A DNA stretch of 64,000 nt from Stenotrophomonas maltophilia R551-3 (GTDB lineage: Bacteria; Pseudomonadota; Gammaproteobacteria; Xanthomonadales; Xanthomonadaceae), in assembly GCF_000020665.1 (NCBI RefSeq), contig NC_011071.1:3586501-3650500 (forward strand), in the 5' to 3' direction. How positions within the stretch are numbered: position 1 is the stretch's first letter; each line of letters begins with the position of its first letter. Positions 36,144 through 49,349 of the stretch are shown piece after piece. The notes under the pieces were generated by a model. It saw only the letters and a program-made list of their open reading frames with translations, did no database searches and was not told the origin of the DNA. A program made the translations under genes and the position numbers.

Positions 36144-37978
36144 CGCCCTTCCCTCTTCCTGCGTTCGTTTTCCAGCTGGAACTTGGCCCGCAGCAACGCG
36201 CCCGGATCATCCGGCACACGCCGCATCCACGCCTCCACCGCCTGCTGCTCCTCGCGCTGGCGTGGCGTGGCGCCATCGCTGCCTGGTACCGGCTTGCCGT
36301 CCTTGTCGGCCTGATCCTCGCGCGCCTGCTGCATCGCCTGCTGCATGCGCTGGCGCTGCTGTTCATCGGCCTGCGCCTGCGCCTTGGCGTCTTCCACCTG
36401 TGGTGGTGCCTGCTGGCCGTCGCGGCCACGCTCGCCGGGCTGCGGGTTCGACTGCGTTTTGTCGTCGCCCGGCTTGGGCTGGCCCTGCTGGCCAGACTGC
36501 GGCTGGCCCTGGCCGGAATCCTTCCTGCCCTGCTGCGGCTGCTGGCCCTGCGGATTCTGCTGGCCCTGACCATTCTGCGGTTGTTTCTGCTGCCCGTTCT
36601 GCGGCGGCTTCTGCTGATCCTGGCCCTGGCCACCGGATGACTTGCGCTTGCGCGCGGCATCGACCACCGCACGGTTGGCCACCGCGTCGGCCATGCCCGG
36701 ATGCAGCGCCAATGCGCGATCGTAGGCAGCAATGGCTTCGTCGTAGTTGCCCTGGCGTGCCAGTGCGTTGGCCAGGTTGTACCAACCGGCATCGTTGTCG
36801 ATGCCCTCGAACTGCTTGCGCGCACTGGCGAAGTCGCCATTGCGGTATGCCTGCACGCCGTCGGCCAGGCGCTGATGCTGCAGCTGGTCGCTGCGCTTCC
36901 ACAGTGTGCCCTGCACCGGCTGCGGCGCAGCGGCCGACGGCGCCTGCGCCTGCACCTCGCCCATCCATGGCAGCAGGCCCACTGCCAGTACGGCAGCCAG
37001 CAATGCGCGGCGACGGAACGCCAACAGCGCCAGCAGCATCAGGGGCGGCAGCAGCCAGAAACCTTCATCGCGCCATTGCCTGCCCTCGCCCGGTCGCTCC
37101 GCCGTCGTGCCCTCACGCACATCGAGCACGCCCAACGCACGCAGATCGCTGTCATCGGCGGCAATGCGCGCATAGCGTCCGCCGCCGGCCGTGACCACCG
37201 CGCGCAGGCTGGCTTCATCCAGTGCGGCCTGGCGGATCTGCCCGCTGCCATCGCGATAGGCCGCACCGGCTGGCGTACCCAGCCCCAGCACCGACACCTG
37301 CAGGCCCAGGCTGCGTGCCTGAGCTGCGGCCAGTCCGGCTTCGCCGTCGGCCTGGTCGGTCACCAGCAGGATCTGCCCGCGCAATGCACCGATCTGCCGC
37401 ATCAGCCGGGTCGCCCAGTCGATGCCACGGTCGGCGCGCTGGCCGTCGCGCGGCATCACTTCAGGTGACAGCGCATCCAGATACAGCGCGACATTGCTGC
37501 CGTCATCGGTCAGCGGCGCGACGGTGTAGGCATCGTCGGCGTACACCACCAGACCGACCTGTCCGCCCTGACGCGCGCGCAACAGCTCACCTACCTTTGC
37601 ACGCACCTGCAGCAGGCGCGAGGGCGGCAGGTCGGTGGCGGTGATCCGGCTGGACAGGTCCAGCACCACCAGCAACGGTGCGCTGGCCTGGAACATCGGT
37701 TGCGCCTGCTGGCGCCAGCTTGGCCCGGCCATCGCCAGCGATGCCAGCGTCCAGCCCAGCAGCAGCGCCCACGGCAGGCGCGCACGACGGCGCGTGCCAG
37801 CCGCCAGCAGATGCGGCAGCAGGTGCGCATCCACCGCCTGCCGCCACACATCGCTGCGCCGCTGCCGGTACAACGCCACCGCGATGATCAGCGGCAGCGC
37901 CAGCAACGCCCACAGCCATTCCGGGCGCAGGAAGTGCAGCGCGTTCCAGTCGGGAAGATTCGAAACCAACGCGATCAT
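36140..37978 (-). CDS. batB: BatB/BatC fusion: VWA domain plus TPR
   Basis: 612 residues. Two N-terminal helices, a VWA domain (about 100-300), two helices near 310-350, a TPR segment (GVQAYRNGDFASARKQFEGIDNDAGWYNLANALARQGNYDEAIAAYDRALALHPGM) and a Gln/Pro/Gly-rich low-complexity tail (about 470-560) that ends in a charged stretch. So BatB and BatC functions are fused. Oddity: the MIDAS reads D107-L-S-S-R111, where D-x-S-x-S is expected, so the second metal-binding Ser is Arg. The neighbouring BatA keeps the canonical motif. ATGA overlaps on both sides. Confidence 0.88.
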   Translation of the reverse strand: MIALVSNLPDWNALHFLRPEWLWALLALPLIIAVALYRQRRSDVWRQAVDAHLLPHLLAAGTRRRARLPWALLLGWTLASLAMAGPSWRQQAQPMFQASAPLLVVLDLSSRITATDLPPSRLLQVRAKVGELLRARQGGQVGLVVYADDAYTVAPLTDDGSNVALYLDALSPEVMPRDGQRADRGIDWATRLMRQIGALRGQILLVTDQADGEAGLAAAQARSLGLQVSVLGLGTPAGAAYRDGSGQIRQAALDEASLRAVVTAGGGRYARIAADDSDLRALGVLDVREGTTAERPGEGRQWRDEGFWLLPPLMLLALLAFRRRALLAAVLAVGLLPWMGEVQAQAPSAAAPQPVQGTLWKRSDQLQHQRLADGVQAYRNGDFASARKQFEGIDNDAGWYNLANALARQGNYDEAIAAYDRALALHPGMADAVANRAVVDAARKRKSSGGQGQDQQKPPQNGQQKQPQNGQGQQNPQGQQPQQGRKDSGQGQPQSGQQGQPKPGDDKTQSNPQPGERGRDGQQAPPQVEDAKAQAQADEQQRQRMQQAMQQAREDQADKDGKPVPGSDGATPRQREEQQAVEAWMRRVPDDPGALLRAKFQLENERRKREGR

Positions 37979-38979
37979 CGGCGACGCTCCGGCCACAGCC
38001 AGGCCAATGCGCCCAGCAACAAGGCCAGGCCCAGCGCCCATGCGTAGCGTTCCTCGCGCGGGCGCAGGCTCGGACCCTTCGCCGCGATCGGCTCCAGCCG
38101 GTCCAGCTCGGCATAGATGCCGGCCAGCTGTGCGGTGTCACGTGCGCGGAAGAACTGGCCGCCGGTCATGGTGGCGATCTTCTTCAACGTCGCTTCGTCG
38201 ACCGGATCCTGGTCGGCAGAGATCGGAATACCAAACAGGCGCATGCTGCCGTCACCGCCAAAGGCCACGGTGTGGATGCGTACGCCTTCGGCGCGCGCCA
38301 CCTCGGCCGCACGCAACGGTTCCAGCACGCCGGCATTGCTCACGCCATCGGTCAGCAGGATCAGCACGCGCTGGCCCTCGGGTTGGCTGCGCAGCCGCTT
38401 CACCGCCAGGCCGATGGCATCGCCAATGGCCGTCTCGCGGCCGGCCAGGCCGACCACGCTGTCGCGCAGCTGATCGCGCACGCTGGCCAGGTCGGCGGTC
38501 AGTGGCGTCAGCGTGTAAGCACGGTCACCGAACACCAGCAGGCCGATGCGATCCCCGGCACGACGATCAAGAAAATCGGCCAGCACGGCCTTGGCTGCGG
38601 TGAGGCGATCAACCGCCTGCCCGCCCAGCACCATGTCGCCCTCGCCCATGCTGCCGGACACGTCCATCGCCAGCATCATCTGCCGGCCTTCCTGCGGCGG
38701 CGTGATCGCCTCACCCAATTGCTGCGGACGCGCCAGCGCCACGCACAGCGCGCACCAGCCCAGCCACAGCAGCAGCGTGCGCAGCCACGACACATCGACG
38801 CGGCCGCCACCGGCCAGCGCTTCCAGTTCGGTGGCCGCATACGGCACGCGCAGCGCAGCGCCCGGATCGGCACGGCGTTTCCACCAATGCATCAACAACG
38901 GCAGCGGCAGCGCCAGCAGGGCCAGCGGCCATGCCAGCTGCAGGTCCGGCCACGGCCAGTAACTCGCCAGCACGTTCAT
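37975..38979 (-). CDS. batA: BatA, VWA-domain membrane protein
   Basis: 334 residues. Two N-terminal TM segments (about 14-32 and 66-84), VWA domain with intact MIDAS D106-V-S108-G-S110 and the downstream Thr/Asp (LLTDGVSNAG), and a C-terminal TM (AWALGLALLLGALAWLWP). Binds a divalent cation to mediate protein contacts, probably with BatB and the MoxR ATPase. Overlaps DUF4381 and batB by 4 bp each. Confidence 0.9.
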   Translation of the reverse strand: MNVLASYWPWPDLQLAWPLALLALPLPLLMHWWKRRADPGAALRVPYAATELEALAGGGRVDVSWLRTLLLWLGWCALCVALARPQQLGEAITPPQEGRQMMLAMDVSGSMGEGDMVLGGQAVDRLTAAKAVLADFLDRRAGDRIGLLVFGDRAYTLTPLTADLASVRDQLRDSVVGLAGRETAIGDAIGLAVKRLRSQPEGQRVLILLTDGVSNAGVLEPLRAAEVARAEGVRIHTVAFGGDGSMRLFGIPISADQDPVDEATLKKIATMTGGQFFRARDTAQLAGIYAELDRLEPIAAKGPSLRPREERYAWALGLALLLGALAWLWPERRR

Positions 38980-39425
38980 CGGCGGCGCTCCAGCAGCAGC
39001 GCCAGGTAGCGCTCGCGCGCCCAGCGGCGTACTGCGGCCACCTCGTTGACGTCCACGCGTGGGCGATAGGCACCTTCGGCCAACAGGCTACGGCGTGCTT
39101 CCGGCAATGTGCCCTGCGGATCCACGCGCTGCCACCAGGCCTCATCGCGCAGCGACTCGCTGCCCGGACGCGCATGGCGGGCGGCACGACGCAGCAGTCC
39201 CGCAATGGCCGCCAGTTCCGCAACGGCGTCGTGGCTGGCAGCCAACTCCTGGTCGAACAGCTGCAACCAGCGCTGGTGACGACGGCGGCGGCGCCACCAC
39301 AGCACAGCCACCACCAGCAGCACCAGCAGCAACACGCCACCGATCATCAGGTAGCCCGGTGCCGGCGGCCACCAGGATGGTGGCGGCGGCAGCTGCACAT
39401 CACGCAGCGGCAGGTTGGCGCTCAT
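38976..39425 (-). CDS. DUF4381 family single-pass membrane protein
   Basis: 149 residues. N-terminal LPLRDVQLPPPPSWWPPAPGYLMIGGVLLLVLLVVAVLWWRRRRRHQ: a proline-rich periplasmic start, one TM (about 24-43), then a basic cytoplasmic helical domain with WWQRVDP. Matches DUF4381, which regularly sits between DUF58 and batA genes. No catalytic motif. Probable scaffold of the Bat complex. Confidence 0.85.
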   Translation of the reverse strand: MSANLPLRDVQLPPPPSWWPPAPGYLMIGGVLLLVLLVVAVLWWRRRRRHQRWLQLFDQELAASHDAVAELAAIAGLLRRAARHARPGSESLRDEAWWQRVDPQGTLPEARRSLLAEGAYRPRVDVNEVAAVRRWARERYLALLLERRR

Positions 39426-40351
39426 GCCGGCACCTCGGTCGGCGACGGTGCCAGCCAGGCATCGCTGGGCGCGTCGGTGGACAGCACCTGCACGTCGACA
39501 CGGCGCGCACCGAGCTGACGCCGCAGCTCCTGCAGCGGTTCAACGAAATGCGCCTGCCAATGGGCCTGCACCTCGCTGCGGCGCAGGTCGAGGCCAATGA
39601 GCTGCTGCAGGGTCTGGAACTGCAGCGCGGCCGACGGCGGCTGCAGTTCCAGCGGATCGACCAGCAGCACCAGGCTGAGGTCGTGATGCTGGGCCAGCGC
39701 GCTCCAGCGTGCCGGCGGAATGCGGATGGCCTGCTGCGGATCGGCCAGCACCAGCATGCGCGCACCCGGGCGCAGCACGCGGCCGGCGTGGTCCAGCGCG
39801 CGCTCCAGGCCCAGATCATCGGCAGGCGGCTGCGCATACCAGCGGGTCAGTGCGTCGAGCACGCGCAGCACGCCGCGCGGACCGCCTGCGGGGGCAATCG
39901 GTGGTTCACGGTCGCTGCCACGCAAGGCGCCGATGCGATCGCCACGGCGCTGCGCCGACCACGCGGCGACGGCGCCGGCGCGTGCGGCCTGCACCGACTT
40001 GAAGCGCACGCGGGTGCCGAAGTACAGCGACGGTGAAGTATCGGCCACGATCAGGCTGACCCGCTCGCGCTCGGCCTGGAACAACTTGGTATGGGCACGA
40101 CCGGTCCGTGCGGTCACCCGCCAGTCGATATGGCGTGCATCGTCGCCGGCCACGTACTCGCGCGACTCGGCATATTCCATGCCGCGCCCACGCAGCGGCG
40201 ACGGCGCCTGCCCGGCATTGCCGGCACGGCCACGGCGCGGCGGTGGCGGACGCTGCGCCAGCCGCCGCAGTGCCACCAGTTCGGCCAGCTGTGGGCGCAG
40301 CCCGTCACCGTCACTGACGCTGGGTACGTGTTCCAGGGATCGATCGGTCAT
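39422..40351 (-). CDS. DUF58 domain protein
   Basis: 309 residues. The family motif GRGMEYAESREYVAGDDARHIDWRVTARTGRAHTKLFQAERERVSLIVADTSPSLYFG is intact around residues 55-110; the remaining half folds like a VWA domain. ATG at 40351 chosen because the protein then begins MTDRSLEHVPS. It is 8 bp after moxR and overlaps DUF4381. Co-occurrence with MoxR ATPases suggests it is a client or adaptor. Confidence 0.9.
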   Translation of the reverse strand: MTDRSLEHVPSVSDGDGLRPQLAELVALRRLAQRPPPPRRGRAGNAGQAPSPLRGRGMEYAESREYVAGDDARHIDWRVTARTGRAHTKLFQAERERVSLIVADTSPSLYFGTRVRFKSVQAARAGAVAAWSAQRRGDRIGALRGSDREPPIAPAGGPRGVLRVLDALTRWYAQPPADDLGLERALDHAGRVLRPGARMLVLADPQQAIRIPPARWSALAQHHDLSLVLLVDPLELQPPSAALQFQTLQQLIGLDLRRSEVQAHWQAHFVEPLQELRRQLGARRVDVQVLSTDAPSDAWLAPSPTEVPA

Positions 40352-40359
40352 GCGCAGGC

Positions 40360-41385
40360 TCAGGGTGCCGGCACCCGGGCCAGCAGTTCCTGCACCAGGC
40401 GCTCGCCGTCCCAACCCTCGGCGGTGGCTTCGTAGCTGGGCAGCACGCGATGGCGCAGCACGTCGGCAGCGACCGCGCGCACGTCATCGGGGGTGACGAA
40501 GTCGCGATCCGCCAGCCAGGCGCGTGCGCGCGCACAACGCTCCAGCGCGATCGAGCCGCGCGGGCTGGCGCCCCAGGCGATGCGGCGGCCGAGGCCGGCG
40601 TCATAGCGCGACGGGTCACGCGAGGCCAGCACCAGCTCGATCAGGTAGCGCTCCAGCGCCGGCGCCATGTGCAGGTCCAGCACTTCGCGGCGGGCATCGA
40701 ACACATCCTGCATCGGCATCTTTTCCGGTACCGGTGCCGACTCGCCCAACGCACCACGGGCGCGCTCGCGGGCCAGGCGCAGGATTTCCGATTCGGCCGC
40801 CTGGTCCGGGTAACCAATGCGCACGTGCATCAGGAAGCGATCCAGCTGTGCTTCCGGCAGCGGGAAGGTGCCTTCCTGCTCGATCGGGTTCTGCGTGGCC
40901 ATCACCAGGAACAGTGGCGGCAACGCGTAGGTGTGGCGGCCCACGGTGACCTGGCGCTCGCCCATCGCTTCCAGCAGCGCTGACTGCACCTTTGCCGGGG
41001 CGCGGTTGATTTCGTCGGCCAGCAGGATCGGGTGGAAAATCGGGCCGGGCACGAATTCGAAGCGGCCTTCCTGCGGGCGCCAGATCTCGGTGCCGGTCAG
41101 GTCGGCCGGCAACAGGTCCGGGGTGAACTGCACGCGTGCGAAGTCGGCTTCCAGGCGCGCGGCCAGCGCGCGGATGGCGGTGGTCTTGGCCAGGCCGGGG
41201 GCACCTTCCACCAGCAGGTGGCCGTCGGCCAGCAGGGCGATCAGCAGGCGTTCGACCAGCGCGGCCTGGCCCACGATCTCGGCCGACAATGCGTCGCGCA
41301 GCTGGCTGAAAGCGGCATGCAGGCGGGAGGTAGCCGGCGCGGGCGGCGGCGAAACGGTTTCGGGCATCGGCGGTGGCAGGTTCAT
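40360..41385 (-). CDS. MoxR-family AAA+ ATPase
   Basis: 341 residues. Walker A GAPGLAKT at 61-68, Walker B LLADEINRAPAKVQSALLEAMGERQVTV, sensor 1 FLVMATQNPIEQEGTFPLPEAQLDRFLM, sensor 2 near the GASPRGSIALERCARARA segment. First gene of the six-gene bat operon; chaperone-like remodelling of the VWA proteins is the accepted model for the family. The start at 41385 (MNLPPPMPETV) follows a plausible GGCCCC region with no strong ribosome site. Confidence 0.9.
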   Translation of the reverse strand: MNLPPPMPETVSPPPAPATSRLHAAFSQLRDALSAEIVGQAALVERLLIALLADGHLLVEGAPGLAKTTAIRALAARLEADFARVQFTPDLLPADLTGTEIWRPQEGRFEFVPGPIFHPILLADEINRAPAKVQSALLEAMGERQVTVGRHTYALPPLFLVMATQNPIEQEGTFPLPEAQLDRFLMHVRIGYPDQAAESEILRLARERARGALGESAPVPEKMPMQDVFDARREVLDLHMAPALERYLIELVLASRDPSRYDAGLGRRIAWGASPRGSIALERCARARAWLADRDFVTPDDVRAVAADVLRHRVLPSYEATAEGWDGERLVQELLARVPAP

Positions 41386-41525
41386 GGGGGCCTTTGACCG
41401 GCGCAGGACGGCACGGGTTCCCGACATCATCGCAGGGTGCCCTGCGATTGGCATCAAGAACGGCTGAACAGCATCCACGCATGACCTGGATCTACCGGGC
41501 CGTAGGCGTGGAAGGGGGCCCAAAC

Positions 41526-41555
41526 GAAGAAGGGCCGCACAGGGCGGCCCTCTTC
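41526..41555 (-). terminator. Terminator downstream of pilQ
   Basis: GAAGAAGGGCCGC-acag-GGCGGCCCTCTTC stem, 20 bp past the pilQ stop on the minus strand, followed by GTTTGGGC. A REP-like CATCCACGCATGACCTGGATC lies just beyond (41470-41490). Confidence 0.7.
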
Positions 41556-41575
41556 GTGTTGCGGGGTGCGATGGC

Positions 41576-43549
41576 TCAGTTCTGCTTGGCCACGCGCAGC
41601 ACCTTCGGGGTCACGAACACCAGCAGTTCGGCCTTGTCCTTGTTGCGGCCACGCTTCTTGAACAGGTTGCCGAGGAACGGCACGTCGCCCAGGAACGGCA
41701 CCTTGCTGATGCTGCTGCGGTCGGTGAACTCGTACACGCCACCGATGACCACGGTCTGGCCGTCCTCGACCAGCACCGCGGTGTTGACTTCGCGGCGGTT
41801 GATCGACGGCACGGTGCCGTAACCGTCCAGCTGGATGAGCTGGTCCACTTCGTCCTTCTTCACCTGCATGTTGAGGAACACGCGGTTGTCGTTGGTGATG
41901 GTCGGCGTGACCTTCAGTTCCAGCACCACTTCCTTGAACTGCACGTTCGGCGTTGCAACGCCACCGGTGCCGCCACCACTGATGGTGACATAGCCGATTT
42001 CCTTGCCCTGCTTGATCGTTGCCTCGCGCTGGTTGGTGGTGACCACACGCGGGTTGGAGATCACTTCGCCACGCGACTCTTCCTGCATGGCCGAAAGCTC
42101 CACATCCAGCAGGTAGCCGGCGTTGAGGATCGACAGGGCCAGCGAACCCGGATTGCTGGCCGTAGCAACCGGCAGGCTCCAGTTCAGGCCGCGGGTGATG
42201 GTCGAGCCCGTCGCCACCGGCGGCGGACCGACGCGGCCGCCGGCAATCCAGTCACGCTCGGCCTTGGCATTGTCCTGCGCCGTCTTGACCTGCGATTCGC
42301 GGGTCAGGCGATTGGCTTCCAGATTGCCACTGAAGTAGACGTTGTCACGGCTGCCACTGATGCCGAACTTCGCACCCAGCTCGCGGGCGAAGGTGTCGGT
42401 CGCAATGACGATACGGCTTTCGATCAGCACCTGGTCGACCGGGCGGTCGATCACGTTGATCAGCTCGCGCATGCGCGCGATCTTCTTCGGAATGTCGCTG
42501 ATCATCAGCGTGTTGGTGCGCTCGTCGGCCACGATGCGGCCGCGACCGGACAGGAAGCCACTGTCCTCCTGCGAGGATGAGCCACCACCGCCGCCGCCAG
42601 CGCCACCACCGCCACCGCCACCGATGCCCTTGGCTTCAGTCAGTGCTTTGAAGATCTGGGTGGCGCTGTGGTAGTTGATCTGGACGTAATCGGTGACCAG
42701 GTCCTCGCGGTTCTCGATGGCGATGCGCGCGTCTTCCTTCTCCTGCTCGAACTTGGCCAGTTCGGCCTGCGGAGCGACCCAGATCACGCTGCCGTCGCGA
42801 CGCTTGTCCAGGCCCTTGGCGCGCAGCACGATGTCCAGCGCCTGGTCCCACGGCACATTCACCAGGCGCAGGGTCACGTTGCCCTGCACCGAGTCGGATG
42901 CCACCACGTTGAGATTGGACTCTTCGGCAATCAACTGCAGCACGGTGCGCACCGGCACGTCCTGGAAGTTGAAGGTCACCGGCTTGCCGGTGAAGCCGCG
43001 CTGCGGCAACGCCTTGGCTGCCTGGGTGACGCTGCCGGCGGTGACCGCGCCTACAGCGGCCGGGGCCTGCCGCGGGCTGATCTCGACCACGTACTCGTTG
43101 CCGCTCTGGTAGGCGAGCGATTCGACCGCACCGCCGGTGCTCAGCACCAGCTGGGTACCGGCACCGGACGGCTTGGCGTCGATGCGCTGCACCGGCGTGG
43201 CGAAGTCGACGACATTCATCGGCTTCTGCAGGTTGGCCGGCAGACGGGCATTGCCGACGTCCACGACCACGCTGTTGCCCTGCGTACGCAGGTCCGGGAT
43301 CGCGCCCTGGCCGTCGAACTGGACGATCAGGCGCCCGGCGCCATCATCGCCCCGCTTGAAATCGATCTTGGCCACCGACAGGCCGGCCGGTGCTGCAGCC
43401 GCTGCCACGGTGGTGCCCACCGGCTTTTCCGCCGGTGCGGCAGCCAGCGCCGGAGCGCAGGCCAGCATCAGCGCGACTCCCAGCGCGCTGACACGGTTCA
43501 AGGTAGAGCGCCGGACGGGACGCAGCCCCTTGGCTTGGTGAAAGGTCAT
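41576..43549 (-). CDS. pilQ: Type IV pilus secretin PilQ
   Basis: 657 residues forming the outer-membrane pilus channel. Signal peptide to ALAA/APAEK (about 38), one AMIN peptidoglycan-binding domain (KIDFKRGDDGAGRLIVQFDGQGAIPDLRTQGNSVVVDVGNARLP), STN/N0 (VTFNFQDVPVRTVLQLIAEESNLNVVASDSVQGNVTLRLVNVPWDQALDIVL), N1, and a secretin domain with VPFLGDVPFLGNLFKKR near the end. A 20-residue Gly/Ser loop (GIGGGGGGGAGG...) lies in N1. Last gene of pilMNOPQ, 21 bp after pilP. Confidence 0.95.
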   Translation of the reverse strand: MTFHQAKGLRPVRRSTLNRVSALGVALMLACAPALAAAPAEKPVGTTVAAAAAPAGLSVAKIDFKRGDDGAGRLIVQFDGQGAIPDLRTQGNSVVVDVGNARLPANLQKPMNVVDFATPVQRIDAKPSGAGTQLVLSTGGAVESLAYQSGNEYVVEISPRQAPAAVGAVTAGSVTQAAKALPQRGFTGKPVTFNFQDVPVRTVLQLIAEESNLNVVASDSVQGNVTLRLVNVPWDQALDIVLRAKGLDKRRDGSVIWVAPQAELAKFEQEKEDARIAIENREDLVTDYVQINYHSATQIFKALTEAKGIGGGGGGGAGGGGGGSSSQEDSGFLSGRGRIVADERTNTLMISDIPKKIARMRELINVIDRPVDQVLIESRIVIATDTFARELGAKFGISGSRDNVYFSGNLEANRLTRESQVKTAQDNAKAERDWIAGGRVGPPPVATGSTITRGLNWSLPVATASNPGSLALSILNAGYLLDVELSAMQEESRGEVISNPRVVTTNQREATIKQGKEIGYVTISGGGTGGVATPNVQFKEVVLELKVTPTITNDNRVFLNMQVKKDEVDQLIQLDGYGTVPSINRREVNTAVLVEDGQTVVIGGVYEFTDRSSISKVPFLGDVPFLGNLFKKRGRNKDKAELLVFVTPKVLRVAKQN

Positions 43550-43570
43550 CGTGCTATCCCCAGTAAACGA

Positions 43571-44104
43571 TCATTGATCTTCAAGCGAGAGCGTTGCCGG
43601 CCGTTCCAGCCAGCCACCCGCGCCATCCGGCACCAGTTCGATCAGCTCCACGCGGTCCTCGAAGACCGCCGTGGCCCGTCCGTCGCTCTGCCCCAGGTAA
43701 CCGCCCGGGCGCACCCGGTAGGTCACCTTGTCCGGTCCCATCACCAGCGCGACAGTGCCTGCGCCGGTGCCGATGGTGCCGACCATGTCCAGTGCGTCCA
43801 GCGGGAAGCCTTCCAGCGGCTCCTTGCGCCGGTTCGGATCCGGCCGCAACCCACCGCTCCCCTGCGGATTGGTCCAGGCATCGGTGAACGGATCACGCAT
43901 GCCCTGCGCGGAGTATTCGAAGGTCTCGAACTGCTGCATCACCGGCAGCGGCTCCAGTGGCTGCGCCGGTCGTGCACGCTCACCCTCCACCCACTTTTCC
44001 AGGTTCGGTGCATCGCCGGGCGTGCTGGTCACGCCACGGCCGCACGCAGCCAGCAACAGCACTGCAGCAGCCATTCCACAACGTGCGAAGAAGGAACGGA
44101 TCAC
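43571..44104 (-). CDS. pilP: Type IV pilus lipoprotein PilP
   Basis: 177 residues. Start is GTG at 44104, overlapping the pilO stop (GTGA). Signal with lipobox LAACGRG. The C-terminal beta domain (EGFPLDALDMVGTIGTGAGTVALVMGPDKVTYRVRPGGYLGQSDGRATAVFEDRVELIEL) is the HR domain that binds PilQ N0; the N-terminal tail binds PilN/PilO. Confidence 0.93.
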   Translation of the reverse strand: MIRSFFARCGMAAAVLLLAACGRGVTSTPGDAPNLEKWVEGERARPAQPLEPLPVMQQFETFEYSAQGMRDPFTDAWTNPQGSGGLRPDPNRRKEPLEGFPLDALDMVGTIGTGAGTVALVMGPDKVTYRVRPGGYLGQSDGRATAVFEDRVELIELVPDGAGGWLERPATLSLEDQ

Positions 44105-44757
44105 TTCTTGTCCTCCTTGCCGGCTTCAGCCTTCTGCTGTTCCTGCACCTCGGTCTCGTCCAGGTAGCGATAGGTCTTGACCGTGCCGGACAGTTCCAGC
44201 GCACCACTGCGGACGTTGCCGCCGGTCTTGTCCTTGGGCTTGAGGTTGATGTCGTGCATGGTCAGGATCACCACCCGCGGCAGCGAGGCGACGCCACTGA
44301 CGAACGCGCCGAACTGGTGGTAACTGCCCACCATGCGCAGCTTGATCGGCTTCTCGGCGTAGAACTCCTTCACCTGCTCCTGCTCCGGCTCGAACAGCTC
44401 GTTGGTCAGGCCGCTGGACAGCGCCGTCTGCGAGATGTCGATGATCAGATCGGGCATTTCGGTCTTGCTGGGCAGCTGCCGCAGCATCTGCTGCAGCACC
44501 TGTTCCATCTGTGCCAGCTGCTGCTTCAGCGGCGCCAGGTTCACCGCGCGTTCCTGCTGCTTGGTGAACTCGGTGCGCAGCTCGACTTCCTTCGATTCCA
44601 GGCCGGCCAGTTCCTCGCGCTTGCCGCTGATCAGCAGCATCCACGCCACGAACATGATCACCAGCGCCAGCAGCGAGCAGAAGACGATCTTGGCCTTCTG
44701 CGGCCAGTTGCCGATGTCGTTGAAATCAAGGTTCTTCAGATCGATCTTCTGGCTCAT
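44101..44757 (-). CDS. pilO: Type IV pilus alignment protein PilO
   Basis: 218 residues. Short cytoplasmic N-terminus (MSQKIDLKNLDFNDIGNWPQKAK), one TM (IVFCSLLALVIMFVAWMLLI), coiled coil (about 50-95) and a ferredoxin-like periplasmic domain (AEKPIKLRMVGSYHQFGAFVSGVASLPRVVIL). Pairs with PilN in the inner-membrane alignment complex. Overlaps pilN and pilP. Confidence 0.94.
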   Translation of the reverse strand: MSQKIDLKNLDFNDIGNWPQKAKIVFCSLLALVIMFVAWMLLISGKREELAGLESKEVELRTEFTKQQERAVNLAPLKQQLAQMEQVLQQMLRQLPSKTEMPDLIIDISQTALSSGLTNELFEPEQEQVKEFYAEKPIKLRMVGSYHQFGAFVSGVASLPRVVILTMHDINLKPKDKTGGNVRSGALELSGTVKTYRYLDETEVQEQQKAEAGKEDKK

Positions 44758-45625
44758 GCGCGGTCCCCCTGCAGCGGGGCATGGAAGGCCTGCGGCGGCT
44801 GCGCCAGGCGGCTGCCCTCAGGCTTCGGGGCGGGCTTGGCAGCCGGCTGGTTCGGCGCGGCCGGTGGATTGGCCGGTACTGCTGCAGGTGCCGCCGGAGC
44901 CGCCGGAGCCGCCGCTGGCTGGCCTGCGGCCGGTGCCGCCGGCGTGGCAGCATCCGGACCCGCGGCAAGCGGAGCCACGGGTGCCGGCGCTGCCGGCGCA
45001 ACCGTGCCGTCTGCGTTCAGGCCCGGCGTCGCCGCCACCTCTTCACTCTGTGCCGGCAGCTTCACCTTGACCACGAACACGTACGGCAGCGCCTTCATGT
45101 CCGCAACCGGACCCGCCTTGCCGTCCTTGTCCTTCTCCGGATCACGCGCCTCGATGATCGACAGCTCCGGGTTGGTCATCCAGCCGGAGGTATCCAGGTT
45201 GCGCATGTAGGCCGAAACACGGGCATTGGACTGGGTACGGCCTTCCAGGGTCAGTACATCGCCTTCCTGCTTCAGCGCGGTCAGTACCACGCCGTCAGGA
45301 ATGGTGCGCACCAGCGCATCGAACAGGTGGACCATCTGCGAGCGCTTGGCCTGCAGTTCCTCGATCACCTTCTTGCGGGCCAGCAGGCGTTCCTTCTGGG
45401 CGTCGAGGCGGTCGATCTCCTTGTTCTGTTCCTTGACCTTCTCGATCTCGGCTTCCAGATAGGCGTTGCGGTCCATCTGGCCGCTCACCTGGCGGTCGTA
45501 GTAGAACCAGATCACCAGCGACAGCAGCAGGCCACCGATCGCGGCCATGCCCAGCATTGCGTAGAACTCACGCTGGCGTTGCTTGCGCCGCTCGGCGCGC
45601 CAGGGCAATAGATTGATGCGCGCCA

Positions 45626-45626
<1 letters not shown>
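44754..45626 (-). CDS. pilN: Type IV pilus alignment protein PilN, with long Pro/Ala tail
   Basis: 290 residues. The N-terminal MARINLLPWRAERR motif binds PilM; TM at about 24-43; coiled coil (about 50-95) then the ferredoxin-like domain to about 210. PilN proteins are usually near 180-220 residues; here residues about 222-290 form a Pro/Ala-rich tail (APAPVAPLAAGPDAATPAAPAAGQ...), low complexity and probably disordered in the periplasm. Start codon overlaps the pilM stop by one base (TGATG). Confidence 0.93.
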
Positions 45627-49327
<3,701 letters not shown>

Positions 49328-49349
49328 GGAAGGGTGCGGTGGGTGCCGC

